From Lycocorax pyrrhopterus obiensis (Eukaryota; Chordata; Aves; Passeriformes; Paradisaeidae), in contig JACSVZ010000011.1 in the NCBI GenBank assembly GCA_014706295.1, positions 704,663-768,662 of the forward strand: 64,000 bases of DNA, written 5' to 3'. The position numbers and the translations under genes were made by a program. Of this stretch, positions 1-10,710 are shown one piece after another (positions within the stretch are counted from its first letter, which is position 1; each line of letters starts with the position of its first letter). The notes under the pieces were generated by a model. That model saw only the letters and a program-made list of their open reading frames with translations. It did not search any database and had not been told where the DNA came from.

Positions 1-3000
1 CCTTCAACTCTTTGCTTCTCTTTTTTTCTCCCTGCCCCATTCTAGTGACGCTTTCTGGCTAGATGTATTACCCACTGAGGGGAAGCTGAGGGGAAGCAGT
101 GCATCTGAATTCAAGCTGCACTGTACAACAAGAGCAATACTACATATACTTACAGAAACAGCAAATCAAACTCTTAGTGTTCTCATCTCCCTGTGCTAAA
201 TTCCCAAAGTCAAATGCCTCCCATTATCAAAACAATTTTAAACAAAGCTAAGGGGAGAATTAAATGAAAAATAAATTGGGCATTTAAAGCCTGGTTTGCA
301 GCACTCAGCTGCTCTCACTTCAGTAGCTGCACTGCACGCCTTCCATCAGGCCCCCACCCTGCAGAGCAGGCTCTCTTTGCTGGCGCGTTCCCCACTCTGC
401 CAGAGATGATATGGACGCCCTGCATTGCCAGATAAGCAATATATGTCACTCTCCCTTGCCTAAGATTAAAATGAATACATTAATTTATTTTCTATTACGG
501 GCTACAGCACAAATCAGAGAGGGAGAGGGAGCACATTCCACGCTTGGCTCTGCGCTCAGAACTGTGCATCGCCCCATGGACAGGGGCCTCCCTGCACACA
601 CTTGAACAACACTTTTGTAGTAAATCCTCAGATACTTCTGCATAAAATGGGTGTCAGGAAATAACTACTGCTCTGGGATGACATGATTTTGTACTTTTTC
701 ACTTACAGCAAGTGAATCCAAACCTACCTTCTAACCAATCCTTTTCGGACAGGCCGTCCCCAGCTGGATGGGGGCAGAACACATCTGGGTGACACAAGTT
801 CCCTGCATAGCCAATAGAATATCATCTGAGAAATAAAAGTGCTTTAATTGAAAGCAATCAAAAATCAGAGTTATGCCAAGAAATCCCTTTTTTCAGCCCT
901 AAACAAAATGAAAATAAAAACTGAGAAACCAGTTGTTCAGAGGTCAGAAGAGAACTAGCTAGAAGGAGATAATGCTACATATTTATACATTCTATGTTTT
1001 TTCTTTCCATTTTAAAGAGAATAATTTCCAAACTGGCTGACACTCATGTGTGAATTATGACATCTGGCTCTGGAGGTTGTAGATACAGGCAGAGACTAAA
1101 CACACATATACTGCACCGGTCCTGCTGACACAGAGTTCTTTCTTGCACTGCTAAAGGGATGCAGAGGGAGTAACAAATAAATGCTCATGTCTAAATTAAG
1201 ATTCAGAAAAGGAAAGTCTTCTTGTCGATGAAAAACTACAGAATATTTACACAGATGCACATGGATACACGTACACCTGTGCACACACTGTGGGGGGAAG
1301 GAGGGAGAATGAGACACAGGAAAGCCATAAAGATCCTACTGTTCTCACCAAAACACACTAGTCCTGTTAACAGGAAAACATCCAATCCTTGTATAGAAGC
1401 AAATTTCCCAAGTTGTGGTCTAATATGTATCTTTTGCTTTTTATTTAGCTGTACTCTTGGACTACTGAGTTACAGATTTAAAATACACAGAATCAATGTA
1501 AGGAACTTAGGGAAAAGAAGAAATAGGTTCCTCCTGAAGACTCAATTGAATTACTCTGAAAAGATTAATTAAAATTGAATTCTCTCTTGACACAAAATCT
1601 CCTGTTTGCTAGTTCTTGGTATGTCTGTTACGTAGTTTCCATTAGGAGATATTATACTCTGTAATGAAATAAACTTCAAGGACCCTGTGGGATTAAACAA
1701 AAAGTTTACTGTATTCTGAGAGCCGCAGGAGCCACGAGGTTCCAGTGCAAGCTGGCTTGCTTAATGAGAAAATGTTCACATGTCATCACTGAACTCCTGT
1801 CAGGGATCTCTATCATTGCATTTTAAGGTACAGAAGGACAAATAACTGAATGTAGATTAGAAAACAGCTTGATCTGCAATGTGACAGCCAAAAGTCACAT
1901 CTTTATTCGATCTCTCCAAAAACCTAGGGAGAGGGGAGCGGAAGGATGGGATTTCCTTCAGCCTTGAGAACAGCTTTGTAACTAGAATAAGAATTATTAA
2001 AAAGGAAAGGCCATTAGCACCTCTGGCATATGGCTGTGGTTTTGCTGTCAGTATTTGGGGAAGCCATCCAGCGAATCACCTGCATTAGGGATCAGTGTGA
2101 GTGAATTAGATACAAGAGTGAGAGCATTTACATTGCAACTGGTGCTTCAGGTCTGGCACGCTATAAAATATTGCTTTGTGTTTTACCATATCGTGCTCGG
2201 AGCCTAACGAGACACTTGACATACTAAGAAACCACTCAAAATGGACCTGGGGGCAGAGCCTGGCCCTAGATGACATAAGGGAGAATTTCAATGTAGTGTT
2301 GAATTAACAGTAGCACAAAAAGTCACTGACCACTTCAACTGTACAAGGAAAATCAGTTTGAGAGAGACAGAGCAAACATTATTTGTGTCCTTTTTTTCTG
2401 CATATTCTCATTTTACGGCACTTGCAAAGATACTATGAAATCCCCAGTGTCATGAGTCTTGGCCCCAGCAGTTGGCACTGGTATCAAAAGGATAATATTT
2501 GTGTGTTGGCTGTTTGGGGCACTGTAACAGAGCCCACCAAACAGGTACTCACCACATCCCAAATCTGTGCTTCCAGCTACACAGCCAGCAGCTTTGTAAT
2601 GGAAAGTTAAAATGTAAACACAAGCTGCTATTTTAGTGCAATCACACAAATGTAGCAGCTTATGTTCTCTTTTCCTTTATTTCTAGAATGGACAGGGTGC
2701 CTGAATCAAGCAACAGCTAATCCTTTTTCTTTTCTCTCCTTTTTTCTTCTCCCTAAGTGCCCAGTCAATTAAATCTTGCTTACATATGGAATTCTTACTT
2801 GCCTTATTCCTACAATGTCAGTTGACAATGTTCAGACTAAAGGATGCCAAAATCTGTTTTTCCCTAGATAGTAAAAATACAAACAGAAATCAAACCCAAG
2901 CAGACTAATAAAGGATTACAAGAGCTGACAATGCTTTGTGAATTCGAAAGGTTACATTGCTTGGTTCAAAATAAACCTGAAATCCTGAGTCTGCCCTGAG

Positions 3001-3565
3001 ATTTTGCCTCCCCTGTTCACAACATTCTTCCCTTTGTCATATGGATAGTTGTTCACAAAGGAGTTCACTGACATCACCTTCTTCATCTAGTCCAGATGGC
3101 CCAAAGTGATGAAAATCCAAAGGTATTACAGGAAGTGACCTTGGAGGTGCTTTAGTGATTCAAAATTCAGGGAAGACTGAAAGCCTGACTCTGGAAGCAT
3201 CACAGCTCTAGCTCTAAGGAACACCAGTTCACCTAGGCAGCAGCTGCCTTTCAAAGGACAACAGCAGATTCCCCAGTTGACGAGACATCTGCTACAGTTT
3301 CTCACAATTCCTGATTTACAAGGAAATAAGAGCTGGTTTGCATCACATATGTCAATAGCTGGGATTTTTCCCTTCTTACCCTTCAGATTGTGTTACCTCT
3401 AATGAGACAAGATGACAATGCCTGTTCAGAAGTGAAAACAAGAGGGGGAAATCTACAGGCCAAAGATAGTTTACTTTTTTTTTCCACTGAACTGATCTGT
3501 TAGCTTTCCTCTGAAAAGCTGGCCAAACTGAAAATCGCAGGTCTGTGCTGCTTTCACCCTCTGGG

Positions 3566-3619
3566 ATATATAGATAGAGAGATAGATAGACAGACAGATA
3601 GATAGATAGATAAGATATA
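3566..3619. repeat. GATA/GACA microsatellite
   Basis: An imperfect tetranucleotide tract of GATA units, interrupted by GAGA and GACA units. It sits about 30 bp before a 14-nt A run. The overlapping open frames with Tyr-Leu-Ser-Ile repeats are simply translations of this tract. Confidence 0.95.
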
Positions 3620-6336
3620 AAGTACCTCTTCCCAAACCACACCTGGCTTGGCAAAAAAAAAAAAAATTAAATCAACATGGTTTTGCAACACAAAAGCCAC
3701 CCTCTCACTTTTGCCGAGGACTATTTGAAATAAAGATGGATCATAGTGTGAGTCATTTATCTCTCCTCTCTGATGCATTCACACACGCCTACCACTGCAG
3801 GGGGATTCAGAGAAATGACCTGAATCTCAGCCACCTTTGGGTTTGCAAACAAAACCCAGCCAACGAGGTCATGCAAAGCCAGGCCTAAATCTATGGCTTC
3901 CCCTTTGCCCCTGGTTTTGCTCCTCTCAGTATTTCAAACAGTGAAAGTGCAGGAGAAACAAGGAGGGGTACCATGTAATGAAACCATGTATCACAGAGCA
4001 GCTCCAGAGTATGGCATTCCCATTTCACAGGATGGGTATTCAAGCAAGCAGACTAAGTGAAATCCCAGTTTGACCACAATACTTGTACTTATTTTAATTG
4101 TTTATTGAAAACAGCATGACAGATGCAAAACAAAGGAGAACGAAGAAAAAGAAACACTGGCTTCGTTCACAGGCTCAGCTCCCTATGAACCACACACAAA
4201 ATCAATTCTTCACATTGTATGTTAAAAAAAAGGTTGAACTGTTAATAGTAACATGAGAGGAAAAAGACAGAGGCAGCAAAGAAAAAAAGAGGTGGCAGGA
4301 AGGTCTGGTCAAAGACAGGTTTGTTTTGGCAGCAGGTGGGCGGCATGGATGATGCGGAGGTGCGCTCCCGGGATAAAGCAGCAGAAGGCGAGAGATGCTG
4401 AAGAGAGAGAAGGTCCATGATAAGGGATCAGGAGCCAGGCCTAACCTGAGGCTGGGAAGAGCCTCACTTTGGAGTTAGTTTGCTTTAGTTGGTCCTCAGA
4501 ACAGTGGTTCAGGAGCAGGCTTACATGCCTGCACAGTGCTCCCTCTCTGCTGATTCATATCACCAACTTAAAAAACACAAAAAATTGAGAAGAATGAATG
4601 CAAGTGTCAGGAGATCTGCCCCTGTTCCCAGCAGCCTAAAAAGGAACTTGTTTATGCCACCTATGAAAGAGCTGTGACACATTCCTTCAGTGATGGAATG
4701 ATCCCACTAGGATCACTTTTGCTGGCCAGTATCGAGCATATTTTTCTCCGATTCATCTTTCCAGTGTGATTTATTCCACACATCCACTTGGAAAAACATG
4801 CTCAGCACCATCACAACACCTGTACAGCAAAGCCCATCACTATATTGATAGATCATGGTTTCATTTCTTGCCCAAACACAGACAATAAGGAGCTGCATAT
4901 GAGGTGTACACAAATTCTGTCCCTGAGCTTTACTGTCCCAGGAAATGACAAAGCAAATCCATCCAGGGCAATGAAGCCAATCCTAAAGAGCCCCAAGCCC
5001 CAAATGCCAGCACTGATGGGATTTGAATACACTCCGTGAAGACCCGAACTTAGAACAGCACATTGTATCACCTGCAACAAGTTAGTCCTTAGAGAACAGC
5101 ATCACCTTCAGGTTTGGTTCTTTGAAGAGCCCTCAGCAATTACTCCATCTAAACCACCATTTTTCCAGGATGGACAAAAAACAGGAGCAGTAAAATACTC
5201 CAAACCCCTGCACTCTTATACGTTGTTCTGGGGAGTATTTCAACACACGTCTTTGCATGTCCTGCAGAAAGAATCCCTTCCAGCACCTACCCAGCGTAAG
5301 GAGCACAACAGCTCCAGCTCCCAGTTACTCTAAGGTATTGATGGAGTTTCCAAAGAGTAGTTGTGAGTGCCATTTCTGGATTCTGAGTCTGGTAGGTCTG
5401 GCTGTTCTCACTTAAGACTAAATCAAATGCTTCTCAGGCTTTCCTGTCTAAACCATATTGTTCCTTCTGGGGCCTTTGGCTATATTTTATGAAATAACTG
5501 ATGTTCTCTATCTCCAGGGGGAAATTTATTACTGCTTCTACCAAACAATGAACCATATGATCTAATACATCTCTTCCAGTTCTGTCTTTTGAGGTTTCTA
5601 TAATTTTTCCAGAGATTTTTATTTTGTTCCCAAAGAATGGTTTGTGTACCCTACAATTTGTCCCATTGATATTTCTTGGTCTGAAAAAGACACTGCCTCT
5701 CCATAGAAACCTTGCCAAGTACTACCTATGCAGAAGCACTGCTCCGGGGGCAGAGTGCATGGAATTATTTCATATTTTCTTAATTTTGGTTAACTCCCAG
5801 GAAATTCACTATTATTCTGCTTTCTTCTATCCCTAGCATTACTCTGTGCTCTCCCCTCTTCCTCAGCCCTCGCTGGCACTGTCCCATACCCCAGCCTGCC
5901 CAGCTCACCCTGACAGGCTCGTTGTATGAAAGCAACTTTAAGAAAATGGTCTTTAGAGAAAAGCTCTGTTCCCCTCGTCAGATCTGGTAACTCTAAAGCA
6001 GCATCAGTAACATAATCAGATCCTGGAACTGGCCACAGAAGAAACTTAACTCTACCCCAAGAGTCTACATAGGCAGATGTTTGAACCATGCTTTTACCAA
6101 GCACCTTGTGCACACCTATTTCAGCTGGGCGCCAAAATGAGGAGAGCTTGCAAATGAGCTTGCTCCCCATGTAGTTTACATATGGGGCTCAATTCCAGGT
6201 GCATTAGCATCCTGTTACGAGTTGCATTTTGAGGGGAGGATCCAAAGGGAATGAAGGATTAGAGATCTGGGAGACAATATGGCCCAGATCTGCTTTAGAC
6301 ACACCAATGAGGCTCTTAATTTGCTGCTTTGTTGCA

Positions 6337-6337
<1 letters not shown>

Positions 6338-6378
<41 letters not shown>

Positions 6379-6389
6379 ATATATATATT
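6338..6389. repeat. (CA)n dinucleotide microsatellite followed by (TA)n
   Basis: About 19 uninterrupted CA dinucleotides (6338-6376) run directly into a short TA tract (6378-6389). Such alternating purine-pyrimidine DNA is typically length-polymorphic and can adopt left-handed conformation. Confidence 0.97.
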
Positions 6390-9300
6390 TTTTCCCCATA
6401 AACCTGAGCTGCTTTTGCTGCTTCTAGAGAAGGGTGATTTTGAAATACCCCTTCCAAAGCTGGGATGGATGTTTCTAGTGCTGGTATTAAGTTCCTGTGG
6501 CAGCTATTTCCAAGGCTGCTTTGTCATACATTTCTTTGCAAGAGACTAAGAATGGCATAGGGGCTTTGCAGATAAGGATTTCAATTGCAAACTTTATACT
6601 AAAGTGTAATAGAACATCGGGGAATTAAATAAAATTATATTTTTCCTAGATGTCTGCTTAAAAAGGAAATTCAGGATTTTATGGATGCCCCAGAGACAAA
6701 CTATTACATTACATTCCTTGCCGTTCTTATTTGAGTTCTGTCTGTTTGAGCACCTCAAATAGCACAGAATCATTCATAAAGAATGGGCAAGAGAGACTGT
6801 GTCCATCAATATTTCAAGCTTGGTTATCAAATCAAGAGAAATTCATGAGTTCTGCTCCAGCTCAACATTTTCAGGTTTGATACTATTGTTTGACAGTTTA
6901 GAAGGTTTTCCCTCTGCATTCTCATTGTCATTAATATTTTATATAATGTTCCAGTTGATGCTATTGTAACATTTATTAATTTTTTTTTTACTTGGCTGTA
7001 CTAACCAGTTTTTCTTTTCTCTTTCAGCAGGCAGAAATTCACACTCATTTGCTATTTGTGGGGTGATGACATAGTGTGAAGAAGCAGTAATGATGACTGA
7101 CTGATAGAAGACACCATATGTTCTCTTCATTTTTCCCTGTGCTATTTTCTGAGAAATGAATAAAGACTTAGTATAAGATAAGCTTTCCTATATATAGTAT
7201 AAAAAAAATTGACCTTTTTTTCCCAAATAATTGGCAGGATGGGAGAAATAATCTTTTTTTCCTAAAGCATTCAAACAGTATTGCTATAAATATCAGGCTC
7301 CAAATTACCAAGATAAATAATTTCCAGTCTTTCCCACCAGAAACATTTTACCCGTGTCTAGGCACCAAAACCAATTTTACAATTAATTTCACTCACCCCC
7401 AAATGTTCTCCATCTTTCCATAGCAAACATTTTGAAAATATAAGTTGCATTTGCTGATGACTAAGCAAAGGTAAACAATTCCTTCCCATCTTAAAAGAAA
7501 CTAGATTCTATATAGGACTGTAAGTGACTGTGTGCAATGCATGATAATCAGAAATCCTGATTATAAGCACAGTACTAGCATCACTACATCACAATACTAG
7601 ATTATATGCTGGGGTGTTTCTTTGCACCCGGAGTGTCTGAGTCCGTGCAACTAATAAAACAGAAGATTCCCTCCAATAAATATTGCATTTGCTTTAACAT
7701 GTTTTAATATCAAAATAATTGGAAATCTCATTTCCTAGAAATAACAGAATAAAATTTTTTTATTGTTCTAGCATACACACTTAACAAATATATTCTTTTC
7801 CTACATAAATATTTTCTTTTTTGTTTTTCTCTGTCCTTTTTGTTCATTCTACCCTCTCAAACCAAGGCTTTGTGATTGTTGCTCTTCCTCCTAACTTTGT
7901 AATAGCCACTAACCAGCCCCAGACTACAGCAGAGCCACACACATATCTGCTAATGTTATTAAGCAGTCAGGAGCAGAAACAAAGAAGTAAACAAAAGGGA
8001 TTCACATTGCCTTCTGTTCCATTGGAGACAGAGAGGGAAAAAAATAAAAATCAATCCTCCAAACACAAAAATAACCCCCAGAAATCGTTGGTTTAAGATA
8101 CCTTATTTTTCAAATTCACAGGATTTTTTTGTAAGTAATGGAGCCAAAATTGAAGAAAAACATAATCGTGAGTCCTGCAGGCAGCAGGGCAGAGAACTCG
8201 CTGTCAGTGGACCTAGTGCCAGGACTCTTGTTTGGGCTTTGTTTTCAAGGTCATCCATTTAAAGCACTTTTCATGACACAACCTGAATAAAGAATAGAGC
8301 CACATCCTGCTCACCCTGCTCACAAAGGCGCCCACCACAGATGCAGCAGGAAAGGTTCCTCTGCCAGGCGAACAGGAGATGGCCCTTGGAGGACGGTGTT
8401 CTCCCCGGTCACCTGCCATAGCAACAGACATCGAGCAATGTTTTACATTTATAGTATGCAACTCACTTTCCCCAGTTAGACTTATTATTTTTGCTGTGAC
8501 AGCGTATGCAGCCTGCACCACAGAGAGCAGGACAGAAGGTGCTCAGGTAAAGCAGTGACTGCAGTTTTCACATGTTATTCTCCCTTTGAACTCCAAGTGG
8601 CATCTTCCCCTGGAAAGCAGTCACGTGCACCTTCTTTTCCTACAACAATAGAATTACATAAAGTCTGATCTCAAAACTCTCAATCAAATACTCCATCCTA
8701 TCAGCAATGAGCTGGCTTGCTTAAGGACTACAGACTTGGGTCCCTAATCAATACTTTAATAAATAACACCTACTTAGAACAATTGATTGCTAGGGAGCAG
8801 ACTAAGTATAATGTATTTCTGCTAACCTAGTCACGGGAAAAATGTCATAGTTTATTTATAAGACACACCTGAAATTATTCTGAGGGCTGTAGATTAGATC
8901 CATCTTGACACACATTTGCCACTGTACACACACAACGTCCGGTTAAGGCGCGTGGTGGGTACTCAGCGCGGCATCTCTGGCTTTGTTTGTTGGCAAGCCC
9001 CGCACCCGCTGCCTCCGGCTGCCAAAACTCCGCTCCGTGCCTCCCTGGCAGCAAGGACAGCTCCTGGGACCCACACTCCGAAGTTGAGGAGTGGGTGCAG
9101 AGCACAGCCTATCCCCTTGATGCCAGGCTCTGGGGGCACTATTCAATCTAATTAAACGGCCACTTCATTACACTAGCAATAGCCAGGCATGCCACCGAGG
9201 CCATTCTTGGGGATTACAGACATACCCTGGTTTTGCTTTCATGAGACTCTTTATTCTGCTGCACAGTTGTGCGGGAAAAGCCTCTCTGTATTTTAGGGTG

Positions 9301-10117
9301 GGAAATAGCCAGCAGAGAGTGCAAGAGGCCCCTTCTGTGCTGTTACTCCACAGTCCATACCCAGGCTCAAGTCAAGGCACCTTGGTGCCCACCATGCCCT
9401 GGCTACAGTATGTCTGCTCCAATTTGTTGTTCGAGAACACCATCACTTCAAATTCTCTTCCAATTACTTCTGTGTCTGCTCTTGGGGTGTGTGTTCACAA
9501 CCTTCTTTTGGGAGCAAGTATGGGCCACCGATCTTTCCAACCAGTCTCAAAATACATATATATTCTACAAATTGCAGCCCGGAGGAGACGCCCGGCAGGA
9601 TGTTTGTATCCACACGGAGGATATAGAGGAGCCTCCCTTCTCCGTTCCTCCCAGACGATACCCGGCAGCAGGGGCGCAGAGGCTTCCCTCGCACCCTGCC
9701 CGGGACCTTTCCTCCCTCCCCGCAACGTGCCCCTCGGGGGTGCAATGCTCCGCTGGGAGCCGCGCGGGCAGAGGCTCGGGATGCGGGAGGCGGGAGCGCG
9801 CAGGGCGGTCACAGGCGCGCTCGGCCCGCAGCGCCCCGCTCCGCGCGGAACTGCCCTGCAGACAATGCACGATCCGGCGGCCGCGGGGGCGGCGGGGAGC
9901 GGCGGGCGCCGCCGGAACGTGTCAAACTTGAGAGGCGAGAGCACCCCTGGAAAGGCGGCGGCCCCGGCCGGCCCCGCCCGCGCCGCGGCGAGGGAAGATG
10001 CGCCGGGGGCGCGGCAGGACCGGGAGCGCTCCCCGCCGGAGGCCCCCGCACCTGCTCCCGGAGGTGCGCGCGGGGCGCGGGGCGGCGGCCGCGGCCGCGA
10101 GCGGGGCCGGGGCCGGC

Positions 10118-10171
10118 GGGGCGGGAGGCGGGAGGCGGGGAGGGGGGCGGCGGCCTCCCGTCTCCGGGCGG
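10118..10171 (+). promoter_or_regulatory. Cluster of GC boxes (Sp/KLF-type sites)
   Basis: Three GGGCGG-type cores lie close together: GGGGCGGG at 10118-10125, GGGGGGCGG near 10143-10150 and GGGCGG at 10166-10171. GGAGGCGGG repeats lie between them. They lie 135-190 bp upstream of the first-exon donor at 10307, as expected for a TATA-less CpG-island promoter. A pyrimidine stretch just after them (about 10178-10196) would suit an initiator, so transcription probably starts near 10170-10200. That start is an estimate. Confidence 0.6.
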
Positions 10172-10174
10172 GCT

Positions 10175-10306
10175 GTCCCGCTTTACTCTCTCCTCCCCGC
10201 CGAGGATCGCGGGCGCGGAGCCGCGGCTGCGGCGCGCAGGGCGGCGGCGGGAGCGGCGCGGAGGATGCGCTGAGCGAGCGCGGGAGGCGGCCCGGCCGCG
10301 GCGCAG
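10175..10306 (+). other. CHST8: Putative CHST8 noncoding exon 1 (5' UTR)
   Basis: The 3' edge is defined by a plus-strand donor, GCGCAG|GTCAGT, with the exon ending at 10306. The 5' edge is only estimated from the GC boxes and the pyrimidine-rich stretch around 10180-10195. The exon has no long conserved frame. It contains ATG CGC TGA at 10265-10273, a two-codon upstream ORF, so the main start must lie in a later exon, consistent with the coding start at 52401. Other noncoding exons could exist between this exon and the coding one. Confidence 0.5.
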
Positions 10307-10700
10307 GTCAGTGGCGAGACCCCTTTCCCCGGGCCCGGGACGCGCTTCGCCACCCGGATCCCCGCATCCCCCGGCCGCTCCCCAACTTTTCCCCGCACCA
10401 CTTCGGGAAAGTGACCAAACTTGCGGCGGGGCCGCGCTGGGGCCCCTCGTCTCGTGTCCCCTCCTCATCCCCGGCGGCGCGACCCCCTCGCCTCAGGGCT
10501 GCTCTCCCGGCTCGCCGCGCCGTAATTACCAGTGCCGGTGATTAGGGGTGGAGGGGCAGTGGCCGCGCTCGGGGCCGGGCGGGTGCGGGTCGCCCCGGGG
10601 CTGCGGCGCGTCCCCTCCGCCCCAGCCCGCTCCGCTCCCTTCGCAGCCGGGCGGGGCCGGCCCAGCCCCTCCCGGGCACGGGGGGCACCGGGACCCACCT

Positions 10701-10710
10701 CCAGGTGAGG
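10701..10710 (+). promoter_or_regulatory. Second splice donor at the 3' edge of the CpG island
   Basis: CCAG|GTGAGG with the junction after 10704 is a near-consensus donor about 400 bp downstream of the first one, still inside the island. It could end an alternative first exon starting in the GC-rich segment around 10.55-10.70 kb. It could also be a chance match, since GC-rich DNA produces GTGAGG often. Confidence 0.35.

Larger units (their letters stand above)
1..9689. other. Upstream intergenic flank of the CpG island
   Basis: This is AT-rich vertebrate noncoding DNA with no exon I can support on either strand. It holds a GATA-type and a CA microsatellite (listed separately), short A and T runs (for example near 3651-3665), and a moderately GC-richer shore from about 8.93 to 9.12 kb leading into the CpG island. 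The open frames here have no recognisable domain. The longest are a minus-strand pair at 5434-5718 and 5790-6170, described under findings. If the CHST8 assignment downstream is right, this is the 5' flank of that gene and may hold distal regulatory DNA. Confidence 0.6.

Noticed and set aside
3376..3778. Minus-strand frames with repeated Tyr-Leu-Ser-Ile
   Set aside because: These are translations of the GATA microsatellite.
9241..10545. 434-codon plus-strand frame across the CpG island, with several overlapping frames on both strands
   Set aside because: Translations are Arg/Ala/Gly/Pro-rich because GC-rich DNA has few stop codons. The frame runs through two good splice donors and has no domain.
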